A DNA stretch of 64,000 bases, taken from positions 124,001 to 188,000 of the forward strand of contig CANLNQ010000013.1 of the NCBI GenBank assembly GCA_947492525.1, written 5' to 3'. The translations under genes were made by a program, and so were the position numbers. Source of the DNA: an uncultured Granulosicoccus sp. (GTDB lineage Bacteria > Pseudomonadota > Gammaproteobacteria > Granulosicoccales > Granulosicoccaceae). Positions 55,959-64,000 of this stretch are shown piece by piece (within the stretch, counting starts at the first letter, position 1; each line of letters begins with the position of its first letter). A model generated the notes under the pieces. That model ran no database searches, was not told the origin of the DNA, and saw only the letters and a program-made list of their open reading frames with translations.

Positions 55959-56891
55959 CTAGCCAAGCAACGCCATGACGACCGGCACATAGTGATCCAC
56001 CAACATGATGCCGAACAGCCACATCAGATAGTTGATGGAGAACACGAAAGTCTTGATGGGCTGGCTGGTGGCATTGTCGTCGAACATCTTCCAGGCGTGG
56101 TACAGGAACATGGCGCCCAGAATCACGGCCCCGGAAAGATATAGCAGGCCACTCATGTGGATCAGATAGGGAAAGATCGAGATGACCACCAGCAGCACGG
56201 TGTACAGGAAGATCTGCACACGCGTGAACGGAATGCCATGCGTTACCGGCAGCATGGGAATATCCACCTTGGCGTAATCATCACGACGATGAATGGCCAG
56301 CGCCCAGAAATGCGGTGGCGTCCAGATGAAGACAATCAGGAAAAGCAGCAAGGCCCCAGCGCTCACTTCACCGGTCACCGCGGCCCAGCCCAGCACTGGC
56401 GGCATGGCACCGGCAGCTCCGCCGATGACGATATTCTGCGGCGTGGCGCGCTTGAGATAGACCGTGTAGACGATGGCATAGCCGATCAGCGAGAAAAACG
56501 TGAGTACGGCTGTCAGCGGATTGACCAGAAACACCAGAATCAGCATGGCGATGGCGCCGAGCAGCAGCGCAAAACTCAGACATTGCCGTGTGGAGAGCGC
56601 ACCCATCGGCAAGGGCCGATTCTCGGTACGTTTCATGATGGCATCGGTACGCTGATCGATCACATGATTGATGGCAGCCGCCGACCCCGAGGCCAGTCCG
56701 ATACCCAGCAAGCCGAAGATACTTTCCTGCAGCGGAAGCCACAGAGGCACGGCCAGAGCCATGCCCACCAGTGCGGTAAATACCAGCAGCAGCACGACCT
56801 TGGGCTTTGTGATCTCGAGATAGTCACGCCAGTGCGCTGCAACGTGACTGATCAGTCCGTTTGAAGCTTTGATGTCAGTAGAGGTTTTCAT
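55959..56891 (-). CDS. ctaB: Protoheme IX farnesyltransferase (heme O synthase)
   Basis: Farnesylates heme b to heme o for cytochrome oxidase. 310 residues, about nine membrane segments. The prenyl-binding Asp/Asn motif appears in AAAINHVIDQRTDAIMKRTENRP, and a second acidic region is IHRRDDYAKVDIPMLPV. It is the last gene of the oxidase cluster on this strand. Heme A synthase (ctaA), expected for an aa3 enzyme, is not in the window. A Met nine codons upstream is an alternative start. Confidence 0.95.
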   Translation of the reverse strand: MKTSTDIKASNGLISHVAAHWRDYLEITKPKVVLLLVFTALVGMALAVPLWLPLQESIFGLLGIGLASGSAAAINHVIDQRTDAIMKRTENRPLPMGALSTRQCLSFALLLGAIAMLILVFLVNPLTAVLTFFSLIGYAIVYTVYLKRATPQNIVIGGAAGAMPPVLGWAAVTGEVSAGALLLFLIVFIWTPPHFWALAIHRRDDYAKVDIPMLPVTHGIPFTRVQIFLYTVLLVVISIFPYLIHMSGLLYLSGAVILGAMFLYHAWKMFDDNATSQPIKTFVFSINYLMWLFGIMLVDHYVPVVMALLG

Positions 56892-56944
56892 GTTGTATTG
56901 CACTGCCGATCGCGCCATCCGGCTGCGATATCAAGTGCCCGAGG

Positions 56945-57598
56945 TTAACCGATGCGCGAGACTTTTAACAGGTGCTTGATATCCTTGAGCAGGGATTTGG
57001 GGGGTAAATCAGCGGGAAAGCGCAACATGATGTTGCCGAAGGGATCCAGCAGATAGATGGCATCCTGCAAGGGTTCCATGGCCGACTCTGCTGCCCGCAC
57101 CTGATCACGAAAGACGGCCTGTGCAGCCGGATCTCCGGTGGCGACGATCAGCCCCGGATGCTCTGCCAACAGCGCATCCTCCAGTTGCTCACCCGATTCT
57201 GCCAGAACCAGTCGCTGCACGCGATCCATACGGTGGTTCAGCGCAAGACGCACCTGCCTCATGTTGTAGAGGTTCCGCTGACAATCATCCAGACAGTCGC
57301 CTTCGGGCATGTACAGCATCGTCCAGATTCCGTAGAGGCTCTCCAGCTCGAGCTCTCCTTCCGCTGTCTGCAGGCTGAACTCGGTCATCGGTACGGCCGG
57401 CTGGATCAGCTGTCCGCGAGAGGTGTCCCCTACTTGCCCACCGCTCATGCGAACAATCTGCAGATAGATTGTCGCCAGTATCAGCGGTATGGCGAACACG
57501 GCCAGTATGGTCAGCAACTTGATGCGAGAGGCGCGTCGCTTGGCCGGATCAATCTCCGGGTAATCGGATTCGCTCTTGGGAGAGGCGGCTTGACTCAT
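56945..57598 (-). CDS. SCO-like thioredoxin-fold protein of the cox cluster
   Basis: 217 residues with one N-terminal membrane helix (LLTILAVFAIPLILATIYL) and a periplasmic domain. WTMLYMPEGDCLDDCQRNLYNMRQV places a CxxxC pair where SCO1/SenC copper chaperones have theirs, and YLLDPFGNIMLRFP resembles the late SCO segment, though the conserved SCO histidine is not evident. It likely helps CuA assembly or thiol handling; that is inference. It overlaps SURF1 by four bases (ATGA). Confidence 0.75.
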   Translation of the reverse strand: MSQAASPKSESDYPEIDPAKRRASRIKLLTILAVFAIPLILATIYLQIVRMSGGQVGDTSRGQLIQPAVPMTEFSLQTAEGELELESLYGIWTMLYMPEGDCLDDCQRNLYNMRQVRLALNHRMDRVQRLVLAESGEQLEDALLAEHPGLIVATGDPAAQAVFRDQVRAAESAMEPLQDAIYLLDPFGNIMLRFPADLPPKSLLKDIKHLLKVSRIG

Positions 57599-58389
57599 GA
57601 TGTGTGTCTCTTGTCGGATCCGGTTGCAGATTTTCGAGTATTGACCACCACGAACAGAATGCTCAGGGCCAATGCCATTGCGAACCATTGAAACGCGTAA
57701 CTATAGTGTTTTGCGGGCCCGGATGCTGACGGTTGCCAGTTGGCAATCAGCCATTCGGGGCGGGCTGTCAGCACGGTACGCTCGGACCCGTCTTCGGCAA
57801 GCGTCTGTGCCTGCACCACGGCGGGCACCACAGGGCCACCCAGTGCATCCGAGATGGCCTGATAATCCATGTATTGGAGCAATCGCGGCCACGGCCCCTC
57901 GTCAGGCAGAGCCTCGCCACTGGCGAATCCCTTCGATGGGCGGGACAGGAAACCTTCCATCTCGATTGGCGTTGTCATGGCCGATGGCGGCAAGCTGACA
58001 TCCGGCAATTGCGCCCGCGACGGACCCGGAGCCACCCAGCCACGATTGACCAGGACCCACCGTCCGTCGGCAAGGTGCACAGGCACCAGCACTTCAAACC
58101 CGGCCTGCCCCTTGTGCGTACGATTATCCCAGAGAAACTGATGCGCACCGTCGTATTCCCCTTGCAGCGTCACACGGGTGTAGGACACGGCCGCCTGCTC
58201 GATATCGCCTATATCACTCAGAGGCACCGCAGCGGCATTCCTCGATTGCTCTGCAGCTTCCGCCATCGATACCTTCAGTGCCGCGCGATTCAGCTGCCAG
58301 TTCCCCAACCACAGCATGCACAGCAGCAATGCTGCATAAAGCACTACCGCCCAAAGTCTGGGAGTAAACTGGTGGTTAAAGATTCTCAT
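57595..58389 (-). CDS. SURF1-family oxidase assembly protein
   Basis: 264 residues, with a membrane helix at each end and a periplasmic domain between, the SURF1 layout. Family text: LGNWQLNRAALK, VTLQGEYDGAHQFLWDNRTH, GFEVLVPVHLADGRWVLVNRGWV, and HYSYAFQWFAMA at the second helix. SURF1 helps insert heme a into subunit I. The start lies only 11 bases from the divergent DUF2909 gene. Confidence 0.92.
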   Translation of the reverse strand: MRIFNHQFTPRLWAVVLYAALLLCMLWLGNWQLNRAALKVSMAEAAEQSRNAAAVPLSDIGDIEQAAVSYTRVTLQGEYDGAHQFLWDNRTHKGQAGFEVLVPVHLADGRWVLVNRGWVAPGPSRAQLPDVSLPPSAMTTPIEMEGFLSRPSKGFASGEALPDEGPWPRLLQYMDYQAISDALGGPVVPAVVQAQTLAEDGSERTVLTARPEWLIANWQPSASGPAKHYSYAFQWFAMALALSILFVVVNTRKSATGSDKRHTS

Positions 58390-58400
58390 GGTCCTGCTTG

Positions 58401-58724
58401 ATGCTACTCGTAAAATACATCGTGATAATGCTGCTGTGCTTCGTCATCATCAGCCTGTTCAGTGGGCTGTACTTCCTGGTGAAGGACAAGGGACAGTCAA
58501 ATCGAACCGTCAATGCACTGACCATCCGCATCGGCCTGTCCGTTGTTGCCATCATCATCGTGCTGATCGCCGGAGCTACCGGCATTCTGGAAATGAACCC
58601 GGACCCGATGACAGGCCAGCCCACCACAGCGAGCAGTGGTGATGTGCCTCAGGAAGATACGCAAACGCCTGAAGAGTCGATCTTCAATAGTGGGGGCAGA
58701 AGGCGGGTGGAAGAAGGCTCCTGA
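58401..58724 (+). CDS. DUF2909 twin-transmembrane protein
   Basis: 107 residues: two membrane helices (about 3-26 and 43-66) joined by VKDKGQSNRTVNALTIRIG, the DUF2909 pattern, and a polar C-terminal tail rich in Pro, Thr and Glu. The family sits inside cytochrome oxidase clusters, often on the opposite strand as here, and its job is unknown. Usual members are about 70 residues, so this tail of about 35 is extra. A TTG just before the ATG is unlikely. Confidence 0.85.
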   Translation: MLLVKYIVIMLLCFVIISLFSGLYFLVKDKGQSNRTVNALTIRIGLSVVAIIIVLIAGATGILEMNPDPMTGQPTTASSGDVPQEDTQTPEESIFNSGGRRRVEEGS

Positions 58725-58793
58725 GACTGACCGTAATGAACAAGGCTGAGTCCGCCATTTCAATCAGGGTCTCAGGCCGCGCAGCGAGCCAAT

Positions 58794-58823
58794 AAAAAAG
58801 GGCGAGAATCCTCTCGCCCTTTC
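58794..58823. terminator. Bidirectional terminator between DUF2909 and ctaE
   Basis: Stem GGGCGAGA / TCTCGCCC with a four-base loop, flanked by an A-run on the left and a T-run on the right, so it can end both convergent transcripts. Confidence 0.9.
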
Positions 58824-58915
58824 TTGATACCACTGCCCGATGCCGCTTTCGTTCTGACGATTCCAGCGTTCGTCAGAAACCCAAGGCAGGGCAACCGGAC
58901 TGGTCTACCTGCCGA

Positions 58916-59788
58916 TCAGACCAGGTAGACGAAGATGAACAGTCCCAACCAGACAACGTCAACGAAGTGCCAGTACCAGGCGGCAGCTTCAAACGCGAAA
59001 TGATTCTCGGCGGTGAAGTGGTTGCGAATGGCCCGGATCATGACAACCAGCAGAATCACGGCGCCCATGGTGACGTGGAAACCATGAAAGCCTGTGAGCA
59101 GGTAGAACGTGGAGCCGTAGATACCACTGTTCATGGTCAGATTCATGGCCGAATAGGCGTGCATGTATTCTTCGGCTTGCAGGAAAACGAAGATGAAACC
59201 CAGCGTGACGGTCGCCAGCAGCCACAGAATGAATGGCTTGCGATGCCCGGCGCGGATGGCGTGATGTGCCAGGGTGCACGTAACACCACTGGTCAACAGC
59301 AGCAGGGTGTTGATCAGGGGTAGCCCGAACCAGCCCATCTGTTCGAAGTTGCCACCGACGTCGCCAGGACCATTGGTGGGCCAGACGTAGTCAAATCCTT
59401 CATAGAGCAGCGCATTGGTCATGTCTGCACCACCGCCGCCTACTCCACCAATCCAGGGACCGGAAAATACTCGCGCATAGAACAGTGCGCCGAAGAAGGC
59501 CGCAAAGAACATGACTTCAGAGAAGATGAACCACATCATCGACAAGCGGAACGAGGTGTCGACCTGTGAGTTGTAGGCACCGGATTCACTTTCCTTGGCC
59601 ACATCACCGAACCAGCCGAACATCATGAAAACGATGATGGCAGCGCCCAGGAAGAACATCTCCCGGCCCAGGAAAGCATCGTTCAACCAGGAGGCGAACC
59701 CGAAGAAGAAGATAAACAAGCCGATAGACCCGACGATCGGCCAGCGTGCTGAATGAGGGACGTAATAGGCTGTTGCGGCACTACTCAT
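58916..59788 (-). CDS. ctaE: Cytochrome c oxidase subunit III
   Basis: 290 residues, seven membrane segments. Family text: YYVPHSARWPIVGS, WFIFSEVMFFAAFFGALFY, LLLTSGVTCTLAHHA, FYLLTGFHGFHV and WYWHFVDVVWLGLF. It is the third core subunit of the aa3-type oxidase, encoded after ctaG in the cluster. Confidence 0.97.
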   Translation of the reverse strand: MSSAATAYYVPHSARWPIVGSIGLFIFFFGFASWLNDAFLGREMFFLGAAIIVFMMFGWFGDVAKESESGAYNSQVDTSFRLSMMWFIFSEVMFFAAFFGALFYARVFSGPWIGGVGGGGADMTNALLYEGFDYVWPTNGPGDVGGNFEQMGWFGLPLINTLLLLTSGVTCTLAHHAIRAGHRKPFILWLLATVTLGFIFVFLQAEEYMHAYSAMNLTMNSGIYGSTFYLLTGFHGFHVTMGAVILLVVMIRAIRNHFTAENHFAFEAAAWYWHFVDVVWLGLFIFVYLV

Positions 59789-59844
59789 GTCTGGATCCTT
59801 TGCGAGCGCGCTGGCGCTCGGATAGTCATTGAATACGAAAGATG

Positions 59845-60417
59845 TCAGCTTTGTTCAGGCGAACGGAAAAACGTGTACGACAGAGTCACTCGATCGATAT
59901 TGACGGGAATGTCCGGATCGATGATGAAGGTCAGTGGCATGTGCATCGAACCCCTGGGCTCGAACGCCTGCCGGGTAAAACAGAAACACTCCGTCTTGTT
60001 GAAGTACTTCGCTGCCGCAAACGGCGTCACGCTGGGAGTCGCCTGCGCAACTACCGCAGAGTTCGACAGATTTTCAGCGTAATAGCTGGCGTGATACAAG
60101 GTACCGGGCTTGACGGTCATGGTCTTGACATCCGGCTGGAAAATCCATGAACCACTCTGATTGATGCTGGCCGTGAATTCGACGATGATCTCGCGATCTT
60201 CTGCCACTGCCGACGCCTCGGCAACCTCGCTGACACTGACCCGACCGGTCTTGCCGTTGAGCCCGGTGATATCACAGATGATGTCGTACAAGGGCACCAT
60301 CAGATAACCGAAACCGAACATGGCACAGGCCAGCAGCAACATCTTGCCAGCGACCAGACCGTGCGAGCGAGGTCTTGCCTCTTCGGCGGATGGGTTGTTG
60401 TCGGAGGCTTCGCTCAT
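59845..60417 (-). CDS. ctaG: Cytochrome c oxidase assembly protein CtaG (Cox11)
   Basis: 190 residues. An N-terminal membrane helix (MLLLACAMFGFGYLMVPLYD) is followed by the periplasmic copper-binding domain. The Cox11 copper motif is present as KTECFCFTRQAF, and FIIDPDI is the late family motif. It delivers copper to the CuB site of subunit I. Start overlaps the small upstream gene (ATGA). Confidence 0.95.
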   Translation of the reverse strand: MSEASDNNPSAEEARPRSHGLVAGKMLLLACAMFGFGYLMVPLYDIICDITGLNGKTGRVSVSEVAEASAVAEDREIIVEFTASINQSGSWIFQPDVKTMTVKPGTLYHASYYAENLSNSAVVAQATPSVTPFAAAKYFNKTECFCFTRQAFEPRGSMHMPLTFIIDPDIPVNIDRVTLSYTFFRSPEQS

Positions 60418-60578
60418 GCCACCTGACCCCGGAAATAGAGGATATAGATGATGCTTCCGGCATAGAGGCACAAGGCGACGACTGCCAGGAACAGCGGCAG
60501 GCGATACCGTCGGAAGAAACCGGGCGCAGCTTGCTGCTGCTCCCGGGTATTCGTCTCTGGTGATTGCCCTTCACTCAT
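60414..60578 (-). CDS. Small membrane protein of the cox operon
   Basis: 54 residues, one membrane helix (LPLFLAVVALCLYAGSIIYIL) after a polar Gln-rich start. It lies between ctaD and ctaG and overlaps ctaG by four bases. Tiny one-helix genes are common at this spot in proteobacterial cox operons; I cannot name a family. An ATG six codons upstream is an alternative start. Confidence 0.75.
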   Translation of the reverse strand: MSEGQSPETNTREQQQAAPGFFRRYRLPLFLAVVALCLYAGSIIYILYFRGQVA

Positions 60579-60612
60579 GGTTTGAGTTGTCCGCATGTTC
60601 CTGGCCCGGAGC

Positions 60613-62241
60613 TTATCGAGTCACAGTATCCGGATTGATGACCGGCGCTGTTTCGAAGGTGTGATAAGGCGCTGGAGAAGCAACCGTCCATTCCAGACCG
60701 CGCGCACCTTCCCAGACTTCATCAGTGGCTTTCTCACCACCCTTGACACACTTGACGATGATGTACACGAACATCAGCTGACTGAAGCCAAAGCCGAATG
60801 CGCCGATGGTAGCAATCATGTTCCAGTCTGCGAACTGCAGGCTGTAGTCAGGGATACGTCGTGGCATACCGGCCAGACCCACGAAGTGCATGGGGAAGAA
60901 CAGTACATTGACGAAGATGGTGGAGATCCAGAAGTGCATTTTGCCCAGCTTCTCGTCGTACATGTTGCCGGTCCACTTCGGCAGCCAGTAATACGTGGCA
61001 GCCATGAGTGAATAGATGGCACCCGGTACCAGTACATAGTGGAAGTGAGCCACGACGAAGTACGTGTCGTGATACTGGATATCGGCAGGTGTGATGGCCA
61101 ACATCAGACCGGAAAGTCCGCCGATGGTAAACATGATCACGAATCCGATGGAAAACAGCATGGGCGTTTCGAATGTCATCGCACCGCGCCACATCGTTGC
61201 CACCCAGTTGAAGACCTTCACGCCGGTGGGTACGGAAATCATCATGGTGGAGAACATGAAGAACAGCTCCCCTGCCAGCGGCATGCCCGTGGTGAACATG
61301 TGGTGAGCCCAGACGATGAACGACAGGAAGGCGATGGAGGCCGTGGCGTACACCATGGAGTCATAGCCGAACAGCTGCTTGCGCGCGAAAGTCGGGATGA
61401 TGGAAGAGACGATACCGAATGCCGGCAGGATCAGGATGTACACCTCGGGGTGACCGAAGAACCAGAAGATATGCTGGAACATGACCGGGTCACCGCCACC
61501 GGCGGCACTGAAGAAGCTGGTACCGAAGTAACGGTCGGTGAGCAGCATGGTCACGGCTCCGGCAAAGACCGGCAAGGTGGCAATCAGCAGGTAGGCCGTG
61601 ATCAGCCAGGTCCAGACGAACATGGGCATCTTCATGAAAGTCATGCCCGGGGCACGCATGTTGAAGATGGTGGCCACGATGTTGATCGCGCCCATGACCG
61701 AGGAGATACCCAGGAAGTGGATGGCAAAGATCACGAAGGCGAAACTGTCACCCATCTGCAGAACCAGCGGTGGATACAGTGTCCAGCCACCGGCAGGACC
61801 ACCACTATCCATGAACAGCGTGGAGAGCATGATGGTGAAGGCAAACGGCATGATCCAGAACGACCAGTTGTTCAGTCGCGGCATGGCCATGTCCGGTGCG
61901 CCGATCATCATCGGAATCATCCAGTTCGCCAGGCCGACAAAGGCCGGCATGACCACACCGAAGATCATGACGATGGCATGCAGTGTCGTCATGGAATTGA
62001 AGAACATCGGATCCACGATCTGGATACCCGGTTGAAACAGTTCCGCGCGAATGACCAGAGCCATGGCGCCACCGATGAAGAACATCAGCAGTGAGAACCA
62101 CAGGTAGAGAGTACCGATATCCTTGTGGTTGGTCGTGGTGACCCAACGCATCAGACCCGGCGCAGGACCGTGATGGTCATGATCATCGTGATGATCGTGC
62201 TGCTCGCCCGGCGTGTGGTGAGTGACGTCTGAAGTACTCAT
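60613..62241 (-). CDS. ctaD: Cytochrome c oxidase subunit I
   Basis: 542 residues, twelve membrane helices. The N-terminus is His-rich (HHTPGEQHDHHDDHDHHGP), a possible metal-binding tail. Landmarks: TTNHKDIGTLYLWF, HIFWFFGHPEVYILILPAFG (CuB His and cross-linked Tyr), and DTYFVVAHFHYVL with heme ligands. The K- and D-channel text looks standard for A-type heme-copper oxidases. Its ATG overlaps the ctaC stop (TGATG). Confidence 0.97.
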   Translation of the reverse strand: MSTSDVTHHTPGEQHDHHDDHDHHGPAPGLMRWVTTTNHKDIGTLYLWFSLLMFFIGGAMALVIRAELFQPGIQIVDPMFFNSMTTLHAIVMIFGVVMPAFVGLANWMIPMMIGAPDMAMPRLNNWSFWIMPFAFTIMLSTLFMDSGGPAGGWTLYPPLVLQMGDSFAFVIFAIHFLGISSVMGAINIVATIFNMRAPGMTFMKMPMFVWTWLITAYLLIATLPVFAGAVTMLLTDRYFGTSFFSAAGGGDPVMFQHIFWFFGHPEVYILILPAFGIVSSIIPTFARKQLFGYDSMVYATASIAFLSFIVWAHHMFTTGMPLAGELFFMFSTMMISVPTGVKVFNWVATMWRGAMTFETPMLFSIGFVIMFTIGGLSGLMLAITPADIQYHDTYFVVAHFHYVLVPGAIYSLMAATYYWLPKWTGNMYDEKLGKMHFWISTIFVNVLFFPMHFVGLAGMPRRIPDYSLQFADWNMIATIGAFGFGFSQLMFVYIIVKCVKGGEKATDEVWEGARGLEWTVASPAPYHTFETAPVINPDTVTR

Positions 62242-63497
62242 CAGTTGACTCCCGTGTTTGAGTTCAGTTCAGGCATGGCCGCCACCTTGCTCGGCAGGGT
62301 CAGGCCATTGTCAGCCGTCATGCCGGTACGCAGTGACTGAACCTGTGACGGTTGCAGCGAATCACCGGTACCGTTGCCGAAGGCGTTGCGCTGATAGGTA
62401 ATGACAGCGGCGATATCGGCATCAGACAGTACATCGGAAAAACGCGACATCATGGTGCCTTCGACACCGTTCAGCACTGTGTTCAGATGCTTGTCGATGC
62501 TACCGGTAGCCACTTCGCTGCCGGCAATTGCGGGGAACATGCCGGGGATGCCCTGCCCTTCGGCTTGATGGCAGCTCGCGCAGTTGGCCTGATAGACCTG
62601 CTCGCCGGCCGAGACCAGTTCTTCGTGTTGCCATTGACGTTCCGAGTCATCGACCCTGGAGGCCATCGCCAGTTTCTGATCGGCAACCCAGGCATCGAAC
62701 TCCTCCTGAGGCACGGCCCGTACCACGACCGGCATGAAGCCATGATCGCGTCCGCACAGCTCGGCGCATTTGCCGCGATAGATACCGGGCTCCTCGATGA
62801 GCGCCCAGTTTTCATTGATGAAGCCGGGGATGGCGTCCTTCTTGATGGCCAGGTCCTGCACCCACCAGGAGTGAATGACGTCGGCGGATGTGTGCAGAAA
62901 ACGAATTTTCTTGCCTACAGGCACAATCAGTTCATTGTCGACTTCACGCAGGTAGACATCTTCTTCACCGTTGAAGGATTCGCCCGGGAAGTAATATTCC
63001 AGATCGACACCCGCGCCCTGTTGGCGTGCCACGTTATGTTCGCTCTTCAGCTGGCTGTAGAAAGAGACACCGCTGTCCAGGTAGTCGTAGCGCCAGCGCC
63101 ACTGGTAACCGGTTACCTTGATGGAAAGCTCCGAATCGCTGAAGTCTTCCATCTTGATCAGTACCCGAGCGGCTGGAATGGCCATGGCGATCAGGATGAC
63201 CAGAGGCACGACAGTCCAGACGATTTCCACCGTGGTGCTCTCGTGGAAGTCGGCAGGTTTCACACCGCGTGATTTGCGATGCAGGAACATGGATACGATC
63301 ATCACGCTGAACACGGCTACACCGATAGCGACACACACGTAGAAGATCCGCATGTGCAAGGTATGAACCTCGTTACTGATTTCCGTAACGCCTTTCGGCA
63401 TGTTCAACGCTCCCCAGTCAGCCCAGGCCCCGAGAGGCAACATGAGCAGGACCAATGACAGAAGCGCCCAACGACTAACGTTAGACGTCATAACCAT
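62241..63497 (-). CDS. ctaC: Cytochrome c oxidase subunit II fused to cytochrome c (caa3-type)
   Basis: 418 residues. Signal peptide, two membrane helices (to about 115), the CuA domain (HSWWVQDL and YRGKCAELCGRDHGFM give all CuA ligands), then a fused class-I cytochrome c domain with heme motif CASCH at about 315 and a Met ligand candidate in TMMSRF. A 35-residue low-complexity tail ends the protein. The fusion makes this a caa3-like oxidase that can take electrons directly through its own heme c. A second Met at codon 3 is possible. Confidence 0.96.
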   Translation of the reverse strand: MVMTSNVSRWALLSLVLLMLPLGAWADWGALNMPKGVTEISNEVHTLHMRIFYVCVAIGVAVFSVMIVSMFLHRKSRGVKPADFHESTTVEIVWTVVPLVILIAMAIPAARVLIKMEDFSDSELSIKVTGYQWRWRYDYLDSGVSFYSQLKSEHNVARQQGAGVDLEYYFPGESFNGEEDVYLREVDNELIVPVGKKIRFLHTSADVIHSWWVQDLAIKKDAIPGFINENWALIEEPGIYRGKCAELCGRDHGFMPVVVRAVPQEEFDAWVADQKLAMASRVDDSERQWQHEELVSAGEQVYQANCASCHQAEGQGIPGMFPAIAGSEVATGSIDKHLNTVLNGVEGTMMSRFSDVLSDADIAAVITYQRNAFGNGTGDSLQPSQVQSLRTGMTADNGLTLPSKVAAMPELNSNTGVN

Positions 63498-63652
63498 TCT
63501 CCAAGATGTATTACTGAAATTATCAACCGAATGAAACAGTCAATGCAAGCTTTTGAATAGCGCTGGATTCTTGACTTCACCTGTCTCGATCACGCCATCG
63601 TTTCACTGGCAGACTGCCTCTGACCATTACCGTTAACCACTCTGACACGCAG

Positions 63653-64000
63653 CTACCGCGCCAGAGCTGACTTCAATTGTGCGTAGAGTGCTTGTTTCTC
63701 GTCCTTGTTGAGACAGCTACCCAGGTCGTACCGCTCACCATGAGCCACCAGACTCAGATGCCCCACCTCGAACACGTTGTCGGGGAAACTGTAAGCCAAC
63801 CGGCTCCACTGGCGCGGCAAGTTTACAGTGACTTCGGGATGATTGTAGCCCCACTCGAGACGAATCGCTTCATTGTCGACCGTGATTACCTCTTTTCTGG
63901 ACAATCTTTTCTGTGTCAGATAGAGACAGACCACGAGCAAAATGACTTCAGCCCCTGCAAAAGGCAGGATCATCCACATGCCGAACCAGGCCATCGCAAT
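63653..64000 (-). CDS. DUF2244 membrane protein, 5' end cut by window edge
   Basis: At least 115 residues; the frame stays open to the window edge, so the true start lies outside. It has a membrane segment (WMILPFAGAEVILLVVCLY), then ITVDNEAIRLEWGYN and LPRQWSRLAYSF, which match the DUF2244 family. Such genes often sit next to cox operons in proteobacteria. The internal Met near the edge is probably not the start, since family members have another helix before it. Confidence 0.8.
   Translation of the reverse strand: MAMAWFGMWMILPFAGAEVILLVVCLYLTQKRLSRKEVITVDNEAIRLEWGYNHPEVTVNLPRQWSRLAYSFPDNVFEVGHLSLVAHGERYDLGSCLNKDEKQALYAQLKSALAR

Noticed and set aside
61039-62094. 351-codon open frame opposite ctaD
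   Set aside because: Extremely His/Gly/Asp-rich antisense reading of a conserved oxidase gene; no motif or ribosome site.

Overview
The window looks like chromosomal DNA of a GC-rich, aerobic, probably marine gammaproteobacterium. The block rsmD | ftsY-ftsE-ftsX-rpoH has the gammaproteobacterial order. Taurine uptake, membrane-bound sulfite oxidation, a PL17 oligoalginate lyase and a caa3-type cytochrome oxidase fit a marine heterotroph. A Granulosicoccus-like relative is my best guess, from gene content only. No tRNA, rRNA, CRISPR array, prophage or replication origin was seen.

Layout. 1-3.4 kb: end of a taurine-type ABC transporter (tauB tail, and a tauC with an extra Ig/cadherin-like periplasmic segment), an IclR regulator, and an IS1-like insertion with imperfect terminal repeats. 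3.4-9.8 kb: ribA, a CDP-alcohol phosphatidyltransferase, a flippase-like membrane protein divergent from an LTA-synthase-like phosphatase/sulfatase, yceI and pdxJ. 9.8-18 kb: DUF3570-DUF4266-apbE, then a soeABC-type molybdenum sulfite dehydrogenase operon beside a TauE/SafE sulfite exporter. 18-26.7 kb: NDUFA9-like protein, a cobalamin riboswitch in front of an orphan 100-residue protein, a zinc peptidase lipoprotein, cca, vanZ, uppP, an NDUFAF7-like methyltransferase, folB, rpmB-rpmG. 26.8-33 kb: acyl desaturase, a GldA/F/G-like ABC system with a DUF4340 protein, mutM. 33-36 kb: arsR | gapdh-arsJ arsenate resistance. 36-46 kb: Bcr/CflA-type MFS exporter, PL17 lyase, GGDEF-EAL protein, CPA2 antiporter, GGCT-like protein, ferredoxin, coaD. 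46-51 kb: rsmD | ftsYEX-rpoH, with a perfect CIRCE element before rpoH, and osmC. 51-56 kb: two-component system, nhaR and a Ca/Na antiporter. 56-64 kb: cytochrome oxidase cluster (ctaC, ctaD, small membrane protein, ctaG, ctaE, SURF1, SCO-like protein, ctaB, DUF2909) and a DUF2244 gene cut by the window edge.

Together, tauBC, soeABC and TauE suggest use of organosulfonates with oxidation or export of the sulfite produced. ApbE, DUF3570 and DUF4266 form a likely envelope flavoprotein module; the DUF3570 protein carries a candidate ApbE flavinylation motif.

A second theme is structural. At least five loci hold short tandem repeats (7, 8, 11, 18/36 and 35 bp units), mostly at or just past gene 3' ends. 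In two cases (yceI, pdxJ) the repeat runs into the coding sequence. A hexanucleotide repeat also lies inside a coding region. The observations most worth follow-up are the riboswitch-controlled orphan gene, the DUF3570 flavinylation motif, CIRCE on rpoH, the Ig-like insertion in TauC and the 3'-end tandem repeats.
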